From a bacterium (GTDB lineage Bacteria; Verrucomicrobiota; Verrucomicrobiia; Limisphaerales; UBA11358), in contig JAJXXW010000048.1 of assembly GCA_021780905.1 (NCBI GenBank), positions 62,001-126,000 of the forward strand: a DNA stretch of 64,000 bases, read 5' to 3'. A program made the position numbers and the translations under genes. Of this stretch, positions 58,798-64,000 are shown in pieces (position 1 is the first letter of the stretch; each line of letters opens with the position of its first letter). The notes below the pieces were generated by a model that saw only the letters and a list, made by a program, of their open reading frames with translations, was not told the DNA's origin and ran no database searches.

Positions 58798-59369
58798 AAA
58801 AATACCTCGCCCAACTGCGCCCCATGGAACGCCGGCTCGTCGTCGGCGTGGCGGTGGTGCTGGTGCTGGTGCTGAACGCGGTGTTCATCTGGCCGCACTT
58901 TTCCGACTGGGGCAACCTGCGGCACCGGCTGGATGAGGCGCGCCGGAAATTGAAATTGTATCAGACGGCCATCGCGCAGATTCCGGCGTTGACGGCGGAG
59001 GTGAAAAAATACGAGACCGCGGGCCAGTTCGTCGCGCCGGAGGATCAGGGCATCAATTTCATGCGCACCATCCAGGCGCAGTCCGCGCAGAGCGGCGTGA
59101 ACATCGTCAACACCTCGCGCCAGATCACGCACACCAACGACGCGTTTTTTGTCGAGCAGGTGGAAAACATCAACGTGCTGGCGACCGAGGATCAGTTGGT
59201 GGATTTTCTCTACAAGCTCGGCTCCGGCGCCTCGATGATCCGCGTCCGCGATCTGGAACTGCAGCCGGACGCGCCGCGCCAGCGGCTCACCGCCAACATC
59301 CGGCTCGTTGCCAGCTACCAGAAAAATCTTCCGTCCGCCGGCAAAAAATCAACCGCAAAGGCACCATGA
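58794..59369 (+). CDS. GspM/PilO-like inner-membrane protein
   Basis: 191 residues. N-terminal transmembrane helix (LVVGVAVVLVLVLNAVFIWP), coiled coil (LRHRLDEARRKLKLYQTAIA), then a ferredoxin-like periplasmic domain (INFMRTIQAQSAQSGVNIVN, ATEDQLVDFLYKLGSGASMI, VRDLELQPDAPRQRLTANIR). This is the layout of PilO and GspM, partner of the preceding protein. Coupled to both neighbours by ATGA overlaps. Confidence 0.75.
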   Translation: MKKYLAQLRPMERRLVVGVAVVLVLVLNAVFIWPHFSDWGNLRHRLDEARRKLKLYQTAIAQIPALTAEVKKYETAGQFVAPEDQGINFMRTIQAQSAQSGVNIVNTSRQITHTNDAFFVEQVENINVLATEDQLVDFLYKLGSGASMIRVRDLELQPDAPRQRLTANIRLVASYQKNLPSAGKKSTAKAP

Positions 59370-61714
59370 AAAAAATCCTTCTCGCCCTGGCCCTGGCCCT
59401 CGCTGGCCGCGAACTTTCCGCGCAACTGCCGCCCGGCTTCCCGGGCCGTCCCGGCGGCGTGCCCGGTGTGCCCGCCGCGCCCGGCACCGCCGGCCAGCCC
59501 GGCCCGCTGACGCGCAGCCACCAGCCGCTGTATCCGGTCACGCCCGCCGCGCCCGTGCCGGCGGCCACAAATGCACCCGAATCGAAGGCCGCGCCGGAGG
59601 AGATGATTCCGCCCGGCCTGATCAATTTTCAGGGTGTGGACGTCAGCCAGGTGTTGGATATTTATTCGCAGTTGGTGGGGCGCACGCTGCTGCGGGGCAA
59701 CGTGCCGGAATCAAAAATCATATTGAAAACGCAGACGCCGCTGACCAAGACCGAGGCGATTGAGGCGCTCCAGGCGGTGCTGGCGCTGAACGGCATTGCC
59801 GTGGTGAACATCGGTGAGAAGTTCGTCAAAGTCGGGCCGGTGGATCAGGCCAACACCTTCGGTGCGGAGTTTAACAACGCCAGCGCCGACAGCCTGCCCA
59901 ACCTCGGTTCCTACGTCACCCACATCGTGCAGTTGCACTATGTCAAGCCCACCGAGATGGTGCCCATCATCCAGCCGTTTGCGAAGCTGGCGAACTCGAT
60001 TCTGGCGATTGACAGCAACGGCATTCTCGTCCTGCGCGACAACGCGGAAAACGTCAAGCGCATGCTGGAAATGATTGATAAAATTGACGTGAGCGTGCCG
60101 GCGGAATACGTCTCCGAAGTCATCCCGATCCGCTACGCCAAGGTGGACGACATTGCCAGCGCCTTGAATGCGCTGGGCGGCGGCGGCGGGGCGACGGTCA
60201 GCATTGGCAGCGCCCCGGCCCCCAGCCACATCAACGGCATGTCGGGCAATTCGGGCGGGTTCGGTTCCATGGGCGGCGGCATCGGCGGCGGTATCGGCGG
60301 GAACAACTATCAGCCCGGCGGCATCGGCGGCGCGACCAGTGCCTTCGGCAACCCCGCCGGCATGGGCGTCGGCGGCGGCGGTGCCACGCCCAACGGCACC
60401 CCGAACGGCGGCACGACGTTCCAACAGCGGCTGGCCGCCATCGTCAACCGCGCGTCGGGCGCCCCGGCCGGCGGCGGCGGCGGTTCCGGCAAGGATCAAA
60501 TCCAGTTGTTTGGCCAGACCAAGATCATTCCGAACGAAAGCAGCAGTTCGCTCCTCATTTACGCCACGCGCCCGGACATGGAGGTGATCAAGGGCATCAT
60601 CGCCAAGCTGGACGTGCCGCTGGCGCAGGTGCTTGTTGAAGCCGTCATCATTGACTATGCCCTGGGTCCCAACACCGTTAATTTCGGCATCTCGGCCGCG
60701 CAGAACCCGACGGCCTTGAGCCCGGGCGGGAGCGCCGTCGGTGCCGGCGGCGTGAACGGCGCGAATTCATTTCTTAATTTTCTTACCGGCGCGGTGGGCA
60801 CCAACAGCAGCAGTTCCGGCACCTTCAATAACAATGCCTTCGCCAACAGCCTCAGCAGCGGCTTGAACTATTTCGGAAATATCGGTTCCACCTGGCAAGT
60901 GGCCCTGAATGCGGTGGCGGCGGATTCTCATGCCAGCGTCATCCAGCGGCCGCGCATCCAGACCTCGCAGGCCAAGCCCGCGCAGTTTTTCGTCGGCGAC
61001 ACCGTGCCCTATGTCACCTCCAGTTACGGCGGCTATGGGGGGTATGCCGGCAATTCCTATTCGCAGTTGTCCGTCGGCGTGGAGCTGGACGTGACGCCGT
61101 TCATCAATCCCGAAGGCATGGTCTCGATGGACATCCAGCAGGAGATTGACGATCTGAACGGCTACACGGCCATCGCCGGCGTGGGCAACGTGCCCAACAC
61201 CATCAAGCGCACGCTCAACGCCTCCATCACCGTCCGCGACCGCGACACCGTCATGCTCGGCGGGTTTATCAAGTCAAACAAGTCCACCAGCCGGTCGGGC
61301 GTGCCGCTATTGATGGATATTCCCTTCCTCGGCAACTTGTTCACCTCGCGGTCGGACAGCAAGCAGCGCGAAGAGTTGATCGTGCTGATGCGTCCCACCG
61401 TTCTGGATACGCCGGCACTGGCGGCGATCAATACCATCAAAGAAGAGCAACGACTGCCGGAGGCTTCCGCCGCCGCCGCCGAAAACTCCGCCGACGAGCG
61501 CAAACTGGCGGATGCGGAGCGCATACGCGAACAGAAGGAATTTAAAAAGACCGGTCAATACGACGGCTTTTTCAATCCGCCGCCGGAAAATACCACCACC
61601 AATGCCCCCGTCAGCACGCCCCCGAACCACGGCGACCAAGAGAAAGCCCGCGCCACGCTGGAACAAAAGATGAAGGAACTGGATGGGCAGCCGCCCGCAC
61701 CGGCCCAGCCGTAA
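59366..61714 (+). CDS. gspD: type II secretion/type IV pilus secretin
   Basis: 782 residues with a signal peptide (KKILLALALALAGRELSA) and a Pro/Gly-rich start. N-domains: GLINFQGVDVSQVLDIYSQL (N0-like), VTHIVQLHYVKPTEMVPIIQ (N1-like), VSEVIPIRYAKVDDIASALN (N2-like), then about 160 residues of Gly/Asn-rich linker. The secretin core begins with SLLIYATRPDMEVIKGIIAK and LVEAVIIDYALGP and includes the beta-barrel gate and VMLGGFIKSNKSTSRSGVPL, LMDIPFLGNLFTSRSDSKQR and EELIVLMRPTVLDTP. A coiled, acidic tail follows. Outer-membrane channel of this system; no pilotin, GspF/PilC or pilins lie in the window. Confidence 0.9.
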   Translation: MKKILLALALALAGRELSAQLPPGFPGRPGGVPGVPAAPGTAGQPGPLTRSHQPLYPVTPAAPVPAATNAPESKAAPEEMIPPGLINFQGVDVSQVLDIYSQLVGRTLLRGNVPESKIILKTQTPLTKTEAIEALQAVLALNGIAVVNIGEKFVKVGPVDQANTFGAEFNNASADSLPNLGSYVTHIVQLHYVKPTEMVPIIQPFAKLANSILAIDSNGILVLRDNAENVKRMLEMIDKIDVSVPAEYVSEVIPIRYAKVDDIASALNALGGGGGATVSIGSAPAPSHINGMSGNSGGFGSMGGGIGGGIGGNNYQPGGIGGATSAFGNPAGMGVGGGGATPNGTPNGGTTFQQRLAAIVNRASGAPAGGGGGSGKDQIQLFGQTKIIPNESSSSLLIYATRPDMEVIKGIIAKLDVPLAQVLVEAVIIDYALGPNTVNFGISAAQNPTALSPGGSAVGAGGVNGANSFLNFLTGAVGTNSSSSGTFNNNAFANSLSSGLNYFGNIGSTWQVALNAVAADSHASVIQRPRIQTSQAKPAQFFVGDTVPYVTSSYGGYGGYAGNSYSQLSVGVELDVTPFINPEGMVSMDIQQEIDDLNGYTAIAGVGNVPNTIKRTLNASITVRDRDTVMLGGFIKSNKSTSRSGVPLLMDIPFLGNLFTSRSDSKQREELIVLMRPTVLDTPALAAINTIKEEQRLPEASAAAAENSADERKLADAERIREQKEFKKTGQYDGFFNPPPENTTTNAPVSTPPNHGDQEKARATLEQKMKELDGQPPAPAQP

Positions 61715-61734
61715 CCAGGGATTGGGGGTGATGT

Positions 61735-64000
61735 TCACTTTGCCGCCGGCGCGTTGGCGGCCGGCGGCCCAAACAATTCCTCCAGGCTCCGGAGCGGATG
61801 CAGCGGCGCAAACAGGATTTTGGAGAACGGGATGTAAACCGGCTTGACCACCGGGTCGTCCAACTGGCCGGTCACATGGCATTCAAAGATTTTGCTGAAC
61901 GGCCACAGCACATCGCTCAACACCTGGCCGATCACCGGCGTGTTGCGCATCAACTGCGCCGTCACCCGCGCGTTCACCTGCCGGTTCAAATCCACCGTGC
62001 CGGCGTATTGCAGCCGCATGATGGTCGAATCAATCAGCAGCGAATCGGTGGTGATCACGCCGTTGGTGATGAGAAATTGCGCGGCGGCGTCCTTGGCGCG
62101 GCTGTTGCCCAGACCGGGCGACACGGCGTTCAGCACCGGCGACATGAAGGCGAACATCGGCACGTCCCAGAGCAGGCCGTCCTGCAGCCGCGCGTGGCCG
62201 GCGCCGTTCCACGAATGCCAGTCGGCCGAGCTGGCGTTCGTCACCGTGGCCGCGCCGCTCAACCGGCCTTCCAAATGATTCTGGTTGGTGGACAGGTCCG
62301 CCGCCAGCAGGTGCAGATTGACGTTGGTGATGTCGAGGGAAAAATTATAGTCGCAGTCATGCTCCACCGGCCGGAAATCCAGGTCGGCACAGCCGGTGCC
62401 GGTGCCGTCGTAAAGCTGCGCCGCCAGATTCGTCATGACCAGCGACTGTTGGAACCAGTGGAAGGTGCCGGTCAGATTCGTCGCCGACAGCCGGGCCCAG
62501 CGGAACGGCGCGCCCTGCAAAATTTCAAACGTCAGGTCCACCAGTTCGGCGTCCCGACCGTTGTTGATGTTGATGACCGGCACGCTGCCGTTCACCCGCA
62601 CCAGTGGCGGCGCGTAAAAATGATACGGTGCCAGCATATGCGCCGTCTTGGGGCCGATGGCGCGAGTCACCGCCTCCGGCTCCGCCAGCGCCAGGCCGTT
62701 CGTGATCCAGATGGCCTGCCGCCGGAAATCCAGCCACAGCGCGTCGGCCTTCATCCATTGCGCGCCGCCGGCCCGGCGCAGTTCCGGCGCGAAAAAGGTG
62801 ACCGCCCGGTTGGTGTAATAAAACGCGGCCGCGACGGAATCCATTTCCACACCGCGAATGGCATAGTTTGTCAGCGCCAACCGGCCGTTGGCGCGGAGGG
62901 TTTCCAGCGTCCGCAGGTTGCCGGCCAGGTCCGTCACCACCAGCAGCGGCTCGCGGCATTTCAGTTCAGACAATCCGCGGGCGGCTTGGGGCGTCGCCAG
63001 CATGGCCGCCACGGTCGCCTCGTCCAGTTGGCCGGTCAGCCGGCAGTGGAACTTGCCCGTTGCCGTGTCCGCCGCGCCACTCAGGCGCAGCCGCGTGCGT
63101 GCCTGCGCGGCCGAGAAGTTCGTCAAGTCACAGGATATGGCGAACGTCCGGTTCGTGTAAAAGTAGGCGGCCGCGACGGAATCCAACTGCCGGCCGCAGA
63201 TGGCAAAATTCGTCAGCGCCACGCGGCCGGTGGCGCACAGGGTTTCCAGCGACCGCAAATTGCCGAGCAAATCCGCCGTCAGCGCCAGCGGCTCGCGGCA
63301 TTTCAGTTCGGACAATCCTGGCACAGCTTGATTGGCCGGCAGGCACGCGGCGATGCCGGCCGGGTCCACCTGGCCGGTGAGGAGGCCCTGAAAATTTTCC
63401 GTCGCCGCGCTCAACTCGCCGCTCAAGCTCAACCGGGTCTGGCCCTCCGCCACCGTGAAATCCGGCAGCGTCCAGATCCGATCGCCGTAGCTGAAATGCG
63501 TGTGCAGCCGATCTATCGTCACGCGGCCCGCCGCCGCGTGGGCGCAGGCCAGTTCGCCGCGCAGGCGCACGGTTGGCGCAAGGTCGTGGCCCCAGTCCGC
63601 CACGGCCAGATTCGTCCACGTCGGCAGGCGCAGCGAACCTGCCAGCGTCAACTTTGGCGGCTGCGACCAGGAAAGTTCCGCCAGCCGGGCGCGGATTTTT
63701 TTGGCGAGAAACGGCTCGAGCACATCCGGGTTGAGCCGGGCGGCCCCCTGGAACTCCACCCGCCGCGTCGGCACGTCCAGCGTCGCGGCGGTTTGGAGGC
63801 TTCCGCCGCCGATCCGGGCCGAAAGATTGGTCACCGCCAGCGTGGGCGCGGCCCAGACGCCCGCGCTGGCGACGGCGTCCGCGTTGAGCTGCGCCGAGCG
63901 CAACTCGCCGAGTTGGGCCGACCACGCGAGCCGGAACGGCCGGAGGTGCGTCCAAAATCCCCAGGCCGCGTCGCTGTTGGTCGGCGCGGCGGCGGGAGCG
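61735..64000 (-). CDS. AsmA/TamB-like large envelope protein, 5' end off window
   Basis: At least 755 residues; the frame stays open to the right edge, so the start is missing. Repetitive beta-rich units (LAVTNLSARIGGGSLQTAAT, LSLSGELSAATENFQGLLTG, YFYTNRTFAISCDLTNFSAA). Two similar blocks, each with SELKCREPL and then NLRSLETLCATGRVALTNFA or NLRTLETLRANGRLALTNYA, reveal an internal duplication. The C-terminal 120 residues (LQYAGTVDLNRQVNARVTAQ, LMRNTPVIGQVLSDVLWPFS, KIFECHVTGQLDDPVVKPVY) are the AsmA_2/DUF3971-like end found in AsmA-family lipid transporters. Convergent with the secretin gene (20 bp apart). Probably a bridge between inner and outer membrane. Confidence 0.7.
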   Translation of the reverse strand, partial: APAAAPTNSDAAWGFWTHLRPFRLAWSAQLGELRSAQLNADAVASAGVWAAPTLAVTNLSARIGGGSLQTAATLDVPTRRVEFQGAARLNPDVLEPFLAKKIRARLAELSWSQPPKLTLAGSLRLPTWTNLAVADWGHDLAPTVRLRGELACAHAAAGRVTIDRLHTHFSYGDRIWTLPDFTVAEGQTRLSLSGELSAATENFQGLLTGQVDPAGIAACLPANQAVPGLSELKCREPLALTADLLGNLRSLETLCATGRVALTNFAICGRQLDSVAAAYFYTNRTFAISCDLTNFSAAQARTRLRLSGAADTATGKFHCRLTGQLDEATVAAMLATPQAARGLSELKCREPLLVVTDLAGNLRTLETLRANGRLALTNYAIRGVEMDSVAAAFYYTNRAVTFFAPELRRAGGAQWMKADALWLDFRRQAIWITNGLALAEPEAVTRAIGPKTAHMLAPYHFYAPPLVRVNGSVPVININNGRDAELVDLTFEILQGAPFRWARLSATNLTGTFHWFQQSLVMTNLAAQLYDGTGTGCADLDFRPVEHDCDYNFSLDITNVNLHLLAADLSTNQNHLEGRLSGAATVTNASSADWHSWNGAGHARLQDGLLWDVPMFAFMSPVLNAVSPGLGNSRAKDAAAQFLITNGVITTDSLLIDSTIMRLQYAGTVDLNRQVNARVTAQLMRNTPVIGQVLSDVLWPFSKIFECHVTGQLDDPVVKPVYIPFSKILFAPLHPLRSLEELFGPPAANAPAAK

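Overview
The window looks like a chromosomal stretch of a high-GC (about 60 percent by eye) Gram-negative bacterium of the Verrucomicrobiota (Pedosphaera/Limisphaerales type). This is inferred from gene content: a cdaA-cdaR-glmM block with folP, a GldA/GldF/GldG-like ABC export set with DUF4340, DUF2851, an FHS-family fucose-type permease, MoxR/Bat genes, a secretin with Gly-rich linkers, many secreted or lipoprotein genes of unknown function, and intergenic palindromic repeats of a kind common in that phylum. No rRNA, tRNA or CRISPR array was recognised.

Layout. 1-550: start of an HlyD-like periplasmic adaptor, cut by the window edge. 550-4000: a gene graveyard holding orphan ends of tyrS, a trypsin-like protease and carB, several families of palindromic repeats, and a degenerate IS5-family element that split a repeat array. 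4013-13253: ordinary housekeeping genes (surA-pdxA, a metallo-hydrolase, a fucose-type permease, family 4 uracil-DNA glycosylase, a HAD phosphatase, a secreted EEP nuclease-like protein, a lipoyl/octanoyl transferase and nth). 13338-18163: secreted and membrane proteins of unknown function, ending with a lysine 2,3-aminomutase. 18310-23570: FmdB, coiled-coil, parvulin and serA genes, all on the minus strand. 23755-31059: a LysM/TPR lipoprotein and an orphan ABC ATPase on plus, then the four-gene GldA-GldF-GldG-DUF4340 operon on minus. 31237-40744: DUF2851, infC, mnmA, an arginyltransferase-like gene, and the folP-cdaA-cdaR-glmM operon that couples cyclic di-AMP synthesis to cell-wall precursor synthesis. 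40769-49820: an accessory region with Bat genes, a truncated GH35 gene, remnants of at least two IS families, a decayed lower-GC block, and two toxin-antitoxin modules. 49821-64000: an aminotransferase, a TPR protein, hisI, a pseudouridine synthase-methyltransferase fusion, a pilus/type II secretion-like operon (ATPase, GspL/PilM-like, GspM/PilO-like, secretin), and an AsmA-like protein running off the right edge.

The most unusual structure is the pair of toxin-antitoxin cassettes (41141-41859 and 48985-49934). Each lies between two 93-95 percent identical copies of the end of a neighbouring host gene (the 3' end of moxR, 73 bp; the 5' end plus upstream region of an aminotransferase gene, 165 bp). 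One copy keeps the host gene intact. Although the toxins, antitoxins and targets differ, both left junctions carry the same 15-base string, about 32 bases before the antitoxin start. This suggests a mobile toxin-antitoxin cassette that enters at gene ends and leaves the host gene whole.

Genes are densely packed and often joined by 4-base stop/start overlaps (lplA/nth, fmdB/18310, cdaA/cdaR, batD/batE, the ABC set, the pilus set), which indicates translational coupling within those operons.
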